DNA of 64,000 nucleotides from Lophium mytilinum (lineage: Eukaryota > Ascomycota > Dothideomycetes > Mytilinidiales > Mytilinidiaceae): NCBI GenBank assembly GCA_010093605.1, contig MU004199.1, positions 813,609 through 877,608 of the forward strand, given 5' to 3'. The notes under the pieces were generated by a model that searched no databases, was not told the origin of the DNA, and saw only the letters and a program-made list of their open reading frames with translations. The stretch's first letter is position 1; each line of letters begins with the position of its first letter. Position numbers and translations under genes: made by a program. Of this stretch, positions 20,773 to 31,570 are shown piece after piece.

Positions 20773-22134
20773 TTAGCATCCACATAGTGCCCAGTCCTCG
20801 CGCGGGATCTTCCTCCTGCCCTTTTCGATTACACGAAGTGGTGACACTAGGCTGAATCTTCCTGCTTGGGCTGAGCCCTTCTCTTCGCGAGAGGAGTCAA
20901 GCAGATCATCCCAAAACCATGTCTCCTCCCCTCTAGCGTCTGGGAGTCTTTTACGAGGCACTTCGTCCCGCAGTATCCTCGCCATAAAACCCTGCATTGC
21001 AAGAAGACACTCGGCAGCGTCGACGTTGACAGTGACGTGACCCGCACAGATGAGGACCCTGGGTCTAAGCTTCGGTGGCAAGGGTACCACATCGATACTG
21101 CGCCACTCCTCTCCTATATCCGAGTGGACAAGAGACTCAAACGTGAGGCCATGAGTTGGAGGGCTACCGATTCCATCCTGCGCCGCGCCGGCCATTTTCT
21201 CCTCTTGATCTGCCACATCCGCCACATCTTCGACCTCCGCGTTCCTCTCTTCAACAAAGTCCAGCACCTTCGCCAAACTCGCCCACCAGTCGCAAAGCAC
21301 CGATTCTTTCACCAAGATCACCGCGGCTCTAGGCTCTTCTCCCCAAGGCGTGTCTCGGGTTTCTTGACTTTCGGTCTCGTAGAGGCTATCACCTACGCAT
21401 AACAGTCGCGTCTCGGCGTCGAACCAGGACAGCGAGTCGGGTGTATGGCCCGGAGTGTGGAGAATCTGGATGTTGGTTTGCAGAGGCAAGCCACCAAGTG
21501 GATCCTCGTAGGTCACGTACGAAAGATCTTTAGCCCACGTGATTCGGTACCAGGGGGCGCGGAGATTGAGACGGTCGCAGAGAGAGTGCCTTTGCAGCCT
21601 AGAATAGGGGCTTAGGAAATCTATGGAATTGGAGGACGCGAGCACGATTGTCGGTTGCTTTCTCGTAGGTTCGTGGGCGAGAGGAGGTTTGGAGGTGGTA
21701 TCCACGCCATGTCGGTGGCTTGCAGAGACGGAAGAGGGAAGCGGGGGGTCAGCTTGTGGCAGATGTTCAATTCCGAGGATGTGATCATAGTGGCAATGTG
21801 TCGTGATGACCACATTTGGCATTCGGCTACCTGGATTGATGGTGTGCTCGAGGAACGTGCCGATGTTCCAGAACTTAGGCTGGGAGCTCTGGGAAGATGA
21901 AGAGGAGTAATGCGGGTTTGGGATATTAGTCCCGACGCCCGTGTCGCTGAGGACGATGATTGAGAATGTATCGGAGGAGCAGATTTTAGCGTAGATGTGC
22001 GGATGCTCACCGAAGTTGTCGTTCTCACGGATCAGGTACGCGGAAGGGTTGATGCGGCGGATGGTAAAGGGGCAGGATGGTGTGGAACGAGGCAATGGCA
22101 GTGTGGAAGGCGATGACCGCGTTCTGGAAGACAT
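20773..22134 (-). CDS. Metallo-beta-lactamase-fold hydrolase
   Basis: 453 aa, single exon. The first true ATG is at 22134. The open frame extends 11 codons upstream, but only to a GTG. The metal-binding signature THCHYDHILGIEH (HxHxDH) lies near residue 110. HTPGHTPDSLSWFD supplies the next histidine, GDSLYE the bridging aspartate, and CAGHVTVN a late histidine. The N-terminus and several loops are Ser/Pro-rich. The family includes hydrolases of thioesters, lactones and many other substrates. Nothing here identifies the substrate. Intracellular, with no signal peptide. Confidence 0.85.
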   Translation of the reverse strand: MSSRTRSSPSTLPLPRSTPSCPFTIRRINPSAYLIRENDNFGEHPHIYAKICSSDTFSIIVLSDTGVGTNIPNPHYSSSSSQSSQPKFWNIGTFLEHTINPGSRMPNVVITTHCHYDHILGIEHLPQADPPLPSSVSASHRHGVDTTSKPPLAHEPTRKQPTIVLASSNSIDFLSPYSRLQRHSLCDRLNLRAPWYRITWAKDLSYVTYEDPLGGLPLQTNIQILHTPGHTPDSLSWFDAETRLLCVGDSLYETESQETRDTPWGEEPRAAVILVKESVLCDWWASLAKVLDFVEERNAEVEDVADVADQEEKMAGAAQDGIGSPPTHGLTFESLVHSDIGEEWRSIDVVPLPPKLRPRVLICAGHVTVNVDAAECLLAMQGFMARILRDEVPRKRLPDARGEETWFWDDLLDSSREEKGSAQAGRFSLVSPLRVIEKGRRKIPREDWALCGC

Positions 22135-22625
22135 CGTTGATTGGTTCTCGAACAAGATAGAAGGCACAGTCCTTATTCAAGTACTCTATATTTCATAAAC
22201 ACAAATGCAATCTTTAAAATTGCTCGTGAGTCATGATATGCCCGAAAGTCAACACTGCAAAGGGCTTGAACGTCCTGGTCTTCCTTACGTCACCTTGTCG
22301 CCTAAGTCTAGCTTCGACTACTATCAGAGCATTCCGAGCCAGTCCAACGTTGATGTCAAGAAAGGAGGCCTCAAAATCAGGCCGTGGAAAACCCTAATGC
22401 TCTAAAGCTACACGCATCTGTCGGAGGTCTCGTAAATGACCTTGTTTTCATCAGAAGTAAAAAAAGGAGAAACATGCCGATTTAGATAGAGTAACCAAGT
22501 CCGTCTTAACTCCGTCTGAAAGCGTCGGTCGCTTTTGGTCTAAACCTAAACGCAACCACCGTGCATCCTACCTCTCCACACCTCAAATGCTATCCTCTTA
22601 GATACCCACTTCTGGTAGATACACC
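22135..22625. promoter_or_regulatory. Divergent region between the MBL-fold and Zn2Cys6 genes
   Basis: About 490 bp separating two divergent starts. It should hold both promoters. One short ORF at 22205-22405 has no recognisable features. Confidence 0.45.
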
Positions 22626-24523
22626 ATGAAAACCCCAAATCGAGCTTGCCGCACGTGTAAGCAGCGTCGCGTCAAAGTAAGGCTTCAAAGTGCACTAGCG
22701 TCTCAATACGCGGTACTCTACTAACTTCAACCCAGTGCGACGAGGCACAACCCGTATGCAATCGATGCCAAAAGGCAAACCTGGTATGCCACAGTGCCGA
22801 GGAGCGCAAACTTATCTTCTTAGACGAAAACGAATACGCTATTGGCAAGCGGAAACGACCGCGTGGACCGAACACCAAGACGGCCGCAGTATCAATCATT
22901 CGGGACACTTCCAGACCAAGAACCAAGCTCAACTCCCAAAACGTACCAGCCAAACCTTCTATTTCTTTACGAGACCCGAAAGATGTCGAAAATGTAGTCT
23001 CAGTCCCAACGCCGCCGCCTGAATCACAGACGAGCTCCATACCCCTGGCCTTTACCACTCCCTTAACCGAGCAAGCCCTCACCTACTACTCTCGCTGCTA
23101 CATCGAATCACCTCCGAATCTTCCTGAAATCGCCGATGGGCACCTATCCCGCGTGTTAGTCTCATCCTGCTTCTCGCGTCCACATTCAGTTCTCAGCCTC
23201 GCCATCGCCGCCGTCTCCCATGCGACTTTCGGGCGGGCACGTGAGAATCAGGTCGCCCTCGCTGTTGGCCGTAGCACGTACTCAAAAGCTTTGACGGCGA
23301 CGAACCAGGCGCTACGAGATGTGGAAGGCGTGGTGCTGGACGAAGTATTGCTGGCGGTCATGCTGCTCAGCTTTTATGAGAACTCGGTTATGGAGAGGAG
23401 CCAGGCTAAAAAGACTGAGACGAGCTCTGATCTTATGAGGAACAGGCAAGGCGGCGAGATTCAAGATATAGCAGCGCGCAGTTTCGCGCACCACAACGGC
23501 GCAATGGCCATGTTGAGTCTACGATGCCAATCAAGTCACCGTAAGGCGGAAAGTCTAGAGCTAGACAAGCTAGTTCGACGGCAGCTGCTGAGATCGCTGC
23601 TATTGAGAAGTATGCCGGTTCCGCCTTGGCTGCGAGATGGAGAGAAGTTTGGAGAGTGTGGTATCGCGCTCGGGCTGGATGATTGCATGGTAAAATCGGC
23701 CACGCTACGTTATCAAACAAGCACCATCGCAGCGGACTACTTCGCCGGGCTTTCCTTGTTGGGCAGACACGAGGAGATGACGAGACTTCGACGGCTGCTG
23801 GTGGAAGCCCAGACACTAGATGATCTATTGGTCCTCTGGTCGAACAGTCTACCGCCTGAGGACTGGTACACTACCTTTGCTATAGAAAGAGATGGCATAG
23901 ATGAAGCTGGCAATATGGTCTTTGACGGTATTGTTCACGTATACCCTACGGTAGGCCACGCGGGAATGTGGAACCGGTATCGTGCCCTACGACTGACCGT
24001 CAACGACATCAAGCTCAAGATCCTCTCCCTTCTTGCTGGATTTCCAGAGATCAACACCGCGTCTCTAATAGGAGCAGTCCATCTAAGAATCCAGCATCTT
24101 GCCAACGAGCTTTGCGCCAGCGTCCCGTACATGCTTGGTCTACTTGAAAAAGGCCGAGAAACTGATGGCGTCGCTATTATCACATGCAAAGACATGGGAT
24201 CCCTTAAATGCGCTGTCAAAGGCGCCACGGTCTCGTTCCTTTGCTGGCCATTGACAATGGCAACTATGCTGTCAACAATACCAGCAAAGCACCAGCGATA
24301 TCTTCGAGAACGCCTGCTTGACGTGAGCGAGATCGTTGACGATGGTGTATTAGAACGAGTTGCTGCTGGCTTCTCCTCTCCATCGGACAGTTCCACGGAG
24401 ACGGCTGCGTCAGCAACAGCGCCTCAAAATGTTGAAGTAGGCACGCGCAAAAGCTTCCCCTGGTCTGCTCAGCCTAGCACAGGATTCGATCTGCTGCCTG
24501 GTTTGTCGAATTGGACGACATAG
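22626..24523 (+). CDS. Zn2Cys6 fungal transcription factor, 612 aa
   Basis: Nuclear binuclear-zinc-cluster regulator. Exon 1 is 22626-22676 and exon 2 is 22736-24523, with a 59 bp intron splitting the cluster after RRVK. The six cysteines (positions 8, 11, 18, 25, 28, 35) form CRTCKQRRVK then CDEAQPVCNRCQKANLVC, the canonical C-x2-C-x6-C-x6-C-x2-C-x6-C. A basic linker follows (KRKRPRGPNTK). From about residue 110 (TTPLTEQALTYYSRCYIES) the protein has the helical middle region found in the Fungal_trans_2-type group, and it continues to the stop without interruption. Target genes cannot be deduced. It has no obvious biosynthetic cluster partner. Confidence 0.88.
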
Positions 24524-25749
24524 AAGCTCAAGCGATGACACTCCAGCAATTATTGATCCCGAAATGCAAGCAGTATGCATCGCAAAGATACACATTGCTT
24601 CGCTATACCACAACGTCCCGCTCGTGTAGCGAGGTGACAAAGACTCGCCGTTGACTTATTAGAGCCAACAGGCGTCTTACGATAATGGTTACCAATCGAC
24701 TAAGAAACTCACCACTATTCAGTTCTGTAGCACTACTCTCGCCAGAACCACGGTACAGGCCGCTGAAGCGACAAGCTCAGCATTTACCTAGAGATAGACC
24801 ACAAAATTTAGATATCATGTAACAACAAAAAACCCTCCTCTACATACTTCAACCCCATTCTAAACCTCCCAACACAGGAAAGGCCGAGACTAACCTCACC
24901 GTTCGCCTTACACGCCACTTCACATGCTTCCCTATCTCCTCTAGTCCGACGACCTCTGCTATCTAACCCTCTTTCCTATGTCGGTATCCCATCTCCGCCA
25001 CCATCCCATCCCATCCTCTCCCCTCATCTGCCACATCCCTCTCCCTCATTTGTCGGATATTAAACCCACCACCCGCCACCCAACACCCACCACATGCCTC
25101 CCCCCATCAACCCCAACCCCAAAATCTCCGATCCCAGCGCGCGCCCATGCCGCCCCCTGTCCGGCACTCAACCCCACCGCCACCACCGGCCCGTGCGCCA
25201 CCCACTGCCGACAAGATGCCGTGAACAGCCTCACCTGCACCTGGCATCCCCAAGGCCAAGCGCCGCGCCGCCAACAGCGGCGATCGTCATCAGCACCTCG
25301 CAGCTTACAGATGCAGCGCCAGTGTGCCAGCCACCGCCCCGCACGATACGAGTCGCCGCGTGCTGATCCGGAAGGATTTCACGAGGCGCCGCGGCGGTCG
25401 TGACGGGGGAGGGGGTAAGATGACGACACGTGACGGAGCGAGTCCAGGGATCGACGGCCAACTTTTTTTTGGTTTACAGCGGTCGTCAGGGGGGCGGATT
25501 TGTGTTTGCGAGGTTCACGTTCGCGGTACGTAGACGGCGGTGGGAGTATCGTGGCACAGACTTGTTTAGGGTGTGCTGTAGAATAGCCCCAAGCCAAGAG
25601 CAGGCAGGGAATCCCGCGACAGATAATATGATTTGAGATATAAAACGCCCAAGATGACTTATCCTCTCTAATTTTCGCTGCGCTGCGCGGTTCAAACACC
25701 CTAACAAACTGTCATATCAGTACACAATACTCCGAGCCGCCTCCCGGCT
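24524..25749. other. Intergenic region, 1.2 kb
   Basis: The centre (24960-25330) is C-rich on the plus strand, with Pro/His/Thr-rich translations in several frames. These long ORFs reflect base composition, not coding. No gene supported. Confidence 0.4.
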
Positions 25750-28351
25750 CTATTGCACCCCATAGCCTCCCTCAAAACCCTCCGCTTCAATGTCCCACCC
25801 AAAATCCGGACTGCCGCCTGTGTAAATGAGCGCCTCATCTAGATTCATCGGCCCAGCCATGCTCGTGGGACTAATTTCAGACCCGGCCTCCAAACCGGAG
25901 ACGCTGGGCGGCTTGTCTGGCGAGTCTCCGAGCGAGAGGCTGCTGAAGAGGCCTTTCATGTCGCGGAGGTCCTCGGAGATTTGGTCTTTGGGCTCCGTCG
26001 TGCGGTCGTGGCTGAACTCCTTGATGGAGCGCACGATGGGCGGGCAGCCTTCGTCGTTGGGGAACCACCATCTCGTCACGTCGATGCCCCAGTCGTCTGT
26101 CATGCGCGTGCGGTATGTGGCGGGGTAGATGTAGCTAGAAGCCGCACAGGTTCGGTCAGCAAAAACAGGATTCGGGATTCGGGAAACTTTTGTATCACGA
26201 GGTTGGTGTTCGGAAAGATGTATAACAGCGCATCTTAAGTTTCAGATGCGCCGGGGAGGTTGATTAAAGCGTTGCGGGGTGCGGAGTGGAGCAGGACAGG
26301 GAGCGGGAATGGAACAAGGGACCAAGGAAATTGCGACTACGTACCCAGAGGCTTCGATCTTGGCGAGCTTATGACGAAGCCAAGTAATATGTCTGTTGTC
26401 TTTCGGCAGAAAGAGAGTTGCGATCCCGAAACTGGCTTGTGCCTCTATGAGCGCGCCGGGCGGGGAGTGCGGATACAGTTCGATGGCTTCGAAGATCTGG
26501 CAGGTCTTGTAGGCTCTCGCGACGGTTTCTTCCGAGAACGGCAGGCGTAGAGCCATTGAAGTTTGCAGCTTAAACATTAGGTCTATAGCCCAGAAATCGA
26601 GCAGTAGGTAGTTTGTCGTCCAAAGCTCGCCACCTCTGATATTATTTGGAGCGTATGGGTCGACCGGATCTTCCGGATTGCGCGGTGGTGCTCCGGAGAA
26701 ATCTGTAATGAAAGCATTAGGGTCTAGAAGTGCTGGATCGATGTCTTTTTCGTAGTTTTCGTAGCGGCTAGTTATCTCGGCGAATTGTGCGGCGAAATCT
26801 TCGTCCCCAACGACTCCTTTCCCCTTCTTCGCAAATAAGATGGCAGTGTCGGTTGCTAGGAGGCGAGAGTACGAGAATCGTTCTTCGTACTTCATGGTCA
26901 GATCATTCGGGGTATCGCGAAGGCGCTGTACGTAGTAGTCATGGCAAGCGTCAAACCAGTCTCGTCCTAGAACAGTTTCATGGTTGGATTGGAACCCCAC
27001 GAAGAGGTCGAACCGTATGTACCAAAGAAGTGTCTTGCGTAGAGTTTCGCTCTGCATTATCGTTTGTGGAGAGTATAGTTTAGTCAAAATTTGAAACGCA
27101 GCCTTTTGGTGTCCCATGAGATTTATCCAGTCTCCTAGCAGCTCCTATGTCTAACATCAGCAGGCATTTTAGCATTGCTAGGAGAGTAGATTACCTCAAT
27201 GCTAGCAAGCTGCAGGATGGTTAATAGAGTCGCTAGTCCGTGTTTCCTATTCTTCAAGATAGACTGCCGGAGCAAAGAAACAGACTTGTTGTAGTACTTC
27301 AGAAAGTTATCAAGCTTGCCGTCTGGTTTCGTAAGAGTATGGTAATACGCAGCAAACCCAACAACGGCGTACAGCAACGGCTCATTCTTCACCGCTATTT
27401 CTAGAAACGTCGTCTTGAGGAAAGCCTCGTGGTCTCGCTTGAAGCAATAATGGTGGTGAGACATTTTAGTGCGGTGGAAGTTCAGATAGAACTTGACATC
27501 CTGGGGTAGCTCTGGCCAGGGACGATTCGATGCTGCTTGTTTTGCTGCCTGCATGCTAGCCGAGCGAGAAAGTGATGGTCGAGACGTGGGAACTGTAATG
27601 GTCGTCGATCCCTCTGTCGATGGTGACGGGCTCCGATCATGAGTTAGTGAGGGCGTATCTGAAGGTTCTCGAAGTGACTGAGTCGTCGATCTGCGACTCA
27701 AAGGGTACATATCTGGAAGGCGGCCTTCGCCATCTTCGTCGTCATCTGGAATTGGTGGCAGCAGTTCCTTCGGGTCGTGATCGTACTCTTCCCCCGAGGA
27801 CCCATTCTCTTCGGGCGAAGACTTGGATTTAGTCCCGCTTCGACTTGACTTTGACGAGGTCGAGGGCTCCGGATACACACAATCTCTGTTTCCCTTTCGA
27901 CAGCCTATGACAGACAGTGGTCAGCAAAGCATCGGTACTCTGTGTCTGAGAAGCACGTACGTTCGCAGATGGGATGCATCTCATCACACTGTCATGTCGA
28001 TCGTCAGCCTGGCCGACGGGTAAATTTGCTCAAACATACCTTGACCCGCCTGTTCCTACAGGTATAGCAGCCGCTTCGCGTTCTGCGATGCTTGACATGC
28101 TCGCCGGTCTGAGTAGAGCGTCGCCTCGCACGCGCACTGCCTGGCACAGAAGGCATCTCTAGCGCCCGGGGGTCATCCTCGTAGGCCACGTAGGTCTGAT
28201 GAAGGTGTTCGTTGGACAGCTGTGGCTGCATGTGGTGCAGGCCATGCTGATAGCCATCCTGGGAGTTTACGGGAGGGACATTGCCAGGAACGAGCGGGTT
28301 TATACTATAATACTGCGGCAGATTGGGGTTCTGCTGGTAATAGCCGTCCAT
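25750..28351 (-). CDS. Zn2Cys6 fungal transcription factor, 744 aa, five exons
   Basis: Exons 28351-28040, 27988-27961 (28 nt), 27904-27195, 27144-26345, 26134-25750, in one continuous frame. The Gln/Pro-rich N-terminus leads to the zinc cluster at residues 95-122: SGCYTCRNRRVK, then CDEMHPICERCRKGNRDC. The second exon carries only the middle of the cluster. A Ser-rich acidic linker follows. The C-terminal domain is helical and of the Fungal_trans_2 type (KFYLNFHRTKMSHHHYCFKR, then EPLLYAVVGFAAYYH, LLTILQLASIEELLGDWINL). This layout resembles sterol- and lipid-type regulators, but targets are unknown. The last intron is unusually long (210 bp). Confidence in the exon joints is good because both zinc-cluster junctions restore the invariant cysteines. 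Confidence 0.9.
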
Positions 28352-30819
28352 GGCTGAGTACAGCAGAGGATGTGAGCGAGGTTTCGAAGTGATGGCTGCA
28401 GGTGGTGTTGACCAACGTCATCCGTGCCCGAATGCTCAGTTAGGAAAGTCGGGGCGGCGATCGAGGGTCGGTGGACTTTCAGGCGACGGGCAGGAATTTG
28501 GGGTCAGAAGAGTCGACAAGGAACAGGGCGGACGGGCCAAGATAGGCTGAAGTGAAATGCGATGATGGGCGGGGCCCTTGCTAGCAGACGAACGGACAGG
28601 AAGCGCTTTATGAACCTGGCAGATGAAGTCCGCTCTGTGGGGAGTGCTCGGCGATGCTGGGGCGGTGGGCAGAGGGCACGCCGCGGCCGGTGGGAGACGG
28701 CGCGCTGAAACAACCGGGAGCGACGGAGGATATGAGGCGGCGCACAACAGTGTTTGAGTGCCTGAGCTACTGCCTGTGACAGACGACGGGCGCGGGGACG
28801 AGATGGAAGGGCCCTTTTGCGTGATGCAGGCCGGGGGTTTGGACCTGGGCCAGCGACTGGCGCCGGCAGCGCTGCTCCTGACTGGCCTCTCGAATGGCAC
28901 AGCGCCTGGAGGATGCGTGTGGTGGTGGTCGGCGCTGCAACGGGAGTCCCTGGGGTGGTCTTAACTGCGATAATATATGTAGGGCATATAGCCAGGGAGC
29001 AGCGGCGTTGAGGGCCTGGGACCAGTTGCGAGCAGCTTATCGACGAGCGTGCCGCGGGGGGTCCTGGGGGTTCTCTGAGCGCATATCGAACGGGCAAGCA
29101 GCTAGCTGTTGCGGGCGAGGGCTGGCCTGGCCCCAGCGGCGGCGTGCACTGGCGTGTGTCTCTGCGCTCCATGCTCCCCCGGTGCTGATCCAGCTGTCAA
29201 GTCTCCCTGCGCCGTGGTCGGTGCAAGGACGCGGAACCATCCAGCAGCCATGCATATGGGACGATCGCGATGCACCGCCGCCAAGTCTGTATAGCAAACT
29301 TTGCCGCGAGCGTGCCAGGTGGGACAACCGGCGCGACGCCTCCGCAGCACCGCGTCGCCCGCAGAAGCCTAATGGAACTCCCCGCTGCACGACGTTGAAG
29401 TTCTCCGTCTGCGGCTGCTGCTGGTACCAGGATCAGACGGGCCAGTGAGGACTTCCGAGGCTGCTCTCAATGTATAGGGCGGCCGGGACAGGTCGTGTGG
29501 CTTCAGACGTCGTCTCGAAGAGGAGTGACGACCGATGCAGCCATGTCCCAGCACTCTGACCAGCTTCGGGACCTCGCTCGATCCGTCTCTCTCCCTGCTG
29601 CGGATGAAGCAATCCGTGTGGCCGAGCGTTGCAGGCGCTCCCAAACGTCTCCCAGCCAGCCGCGACGCCCTCCCTTTGGGCGATTGCTATACGAATCGGG
29701 AGCGTTGGGCGAAAGCCGCCGTCAGAAACTGCCCTCAACATAACGCCAGTTCGGCAGACGATTCGAATTGCCGTGCGGCCACACGCCTCGACGTCTGACC
29801 CCTGTCAGCTCTCGAGATCCAGCGCCCTGGAAAGCTAGAGCAGCTGCACTCTGCGCTCCGAGCACCCGTGGGAGTGCCATGGGTGGCCGAGTGCACGCCT
29901 TGCACTGCTTCAACCGTGTTGCTTTCGAAGCTTGGGATACTCACGGTGCCCAATGTCGTATTCGTAAAGTACAATAGATTGTCCCGGAACGCGAGGCCCA
30001 GATACATACTCGGGCGCCTTGCGTGCCGCACACGTTTAGAAGCGCTGCTGTCTGACCATGCACTGCTCCTGGAGTACATGCTGCGTGATAAAACCCGGGC
30101 TGTATAACGGAAGAGGCCGTGTTTCAGCGGCGGCGGGTCGCGGAAAGAACCATCTGGCGCCCGCCGGTGTCTCAGTGGTGGGGAGCTGCCGTGCCCAGCT
30201 GTACGTCATGTAGATTATACAGTTGTGGAGCGCGCGGCGCGCCCTGATAGCCTGTCAGGGCCCAGCGAGGTCGGTGTCAGCAGCCGTCCAACGATCCGCC
30301 CACAGGTGCAGCACAAATGCCTGACCTGATATGACGGCATGCCATGCCCAGCACCGAACGGTCTGATGTGACCTGGAGAGAGCGGTGCATGAAGGTGCGT
30401 GCTGGCGCTGTGGGGTTGACGAGCCGACTTGACCATTCTTGGGAACGTGGGCGGTGCTAGAGCGGCCGGCTGTCTGCTCTCGGGATGGCATGCGTTTGGG
30501 CCCTCCCGCGTCTGTGGAAGACTCCACGTGCCGGACAAGCTTATTCTCTGCGACGTGTTTGCCGTCGCCATGAGAAGCCATGCTTCGAGCACCCTAGAGA
30601 GAGCGGGAGTGCGGCCAGTTCGAAACTTCCGTATTCCGCACCGCAGACTAGGTGTCCATGACTCCAGTGCGCGACCGCCTCCTGGCGTCCATCATCCGCC
30701 GAGCCTTGCGCGCTCTCCCGTCAGCGCAACTCCCGCCAGAGCCTACATTTGTACATACGAAGCACCCTGGCCAAACTTAAAGTCGCACCAGGGTGGTGGC
30801 GGACGGCTCGGATGAATGT
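28352..30819. other. GC-rich gene-poor region upstream of the regulator
   Basis: About 2.5 kb. The sequence is GC-rich and open in many frames on both strands at once (low stop density), and none of the translations resembles a protein family. Part will be the promoter and leader of the regulator whose start is at 28351. I see no RNA gene or repeat here. Confidence 0.4.
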
Positions 30820-30828
30820 GTAAAAAGA

Positions 30829-31561
30829 GGGCAACAGAATAACATGCCAGCAAAAATCACCTTGGCGAAATAACATGCCAGAAATTCAAGCGAGACGCCT
30901 CCGTTGCCGCTCCAAGCCAGATTTAGCTATAGCGCTAAACTTCAACATCTATGCAGAATTTTCCGGCATGCACAACTCACAGCCACCTGCTCAGCCATCA
31001 CGTGATGGCTGAAAGCACCCGCAAGGACACACAGCTTAGGAATTCCAGCTTGCAGCAGCTGGTTTCCCCGGTCGTATGTCCTCCATGAGTGCTCAGGATG
31101 TATGTAAGGTGTGTAGAAGGAAGAAAGTGCGAGGGGGGAGTGCTGGAAGATAAGGGGCGGGCACGTGGATAGCACGTGCAGAGGCTTGCTGGCCGGGCAA
31201 CCGACACACAATATAACATTCAGCCGCCCCCCAGCCCTCCTCTCTCCCTCTTACACACCTCCTAAGTACTCACAGAGGACATGCGACCGGGGAAACCAGC
31301 TGCTGGAAGCTGGAGTTCCCAAGATGTGTGTCGCTGGCGAGTGCTTTCAGCCATCACGTGATGGCTGAGCAGTGGTGCAGGCTGTAGTGAGTTGTGCAAT
31401 GCCGGAAAACAACTTATGGACGCTGGGAGCCGGGGTGTAATGCTGATTTGCAGTGGTCTACACTGGATTTGGCATCGCTCTAGGCCGGTAGCGTCTGCAA
31501 TGCGTTTGCTGGCATGTTATTTCGCCAAGGTGATTTTTGCTGGCATGTTATTCTGTTGCCC
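30829..31561. mobile_element. Non-autonomous fold-back transposon, Mutator-like, with 9 bp target duplication
   Basis: 733 bp. The terminal 53 bp are perfect inverted repeats (30829-30881 and 31509-31561), starting GGGCAACAGAATAACATGCC. Each terminus contains the ATAACATGCCAG word twice as a direct repeat. The flanks are a perfect 9 bp duplication GTAAAAAGA (30820-30828 and 31562-31570). Inside, a second pair of imperfect inverted arms (about 30950-31190 against 31200-31430) makes nearly the whole element one hairpin. Each arm carries a 22 bp perfect palindrome (30991-31012, 31347-31368) centred on CACGTG. No transposase ORF. The 9 bp duplication and long TIRs point to MULE-type mobilisation, which is inferred from the family rule. 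Confidence 0.9.
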
Positions 31562-31570
31562 GTAAAAAGA

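Noticed and set aside
24978-25403. Long Pro/His/Thr-rich ORF
   Set aside because: C-rich sequence opens several frames at once. Composition explains it.
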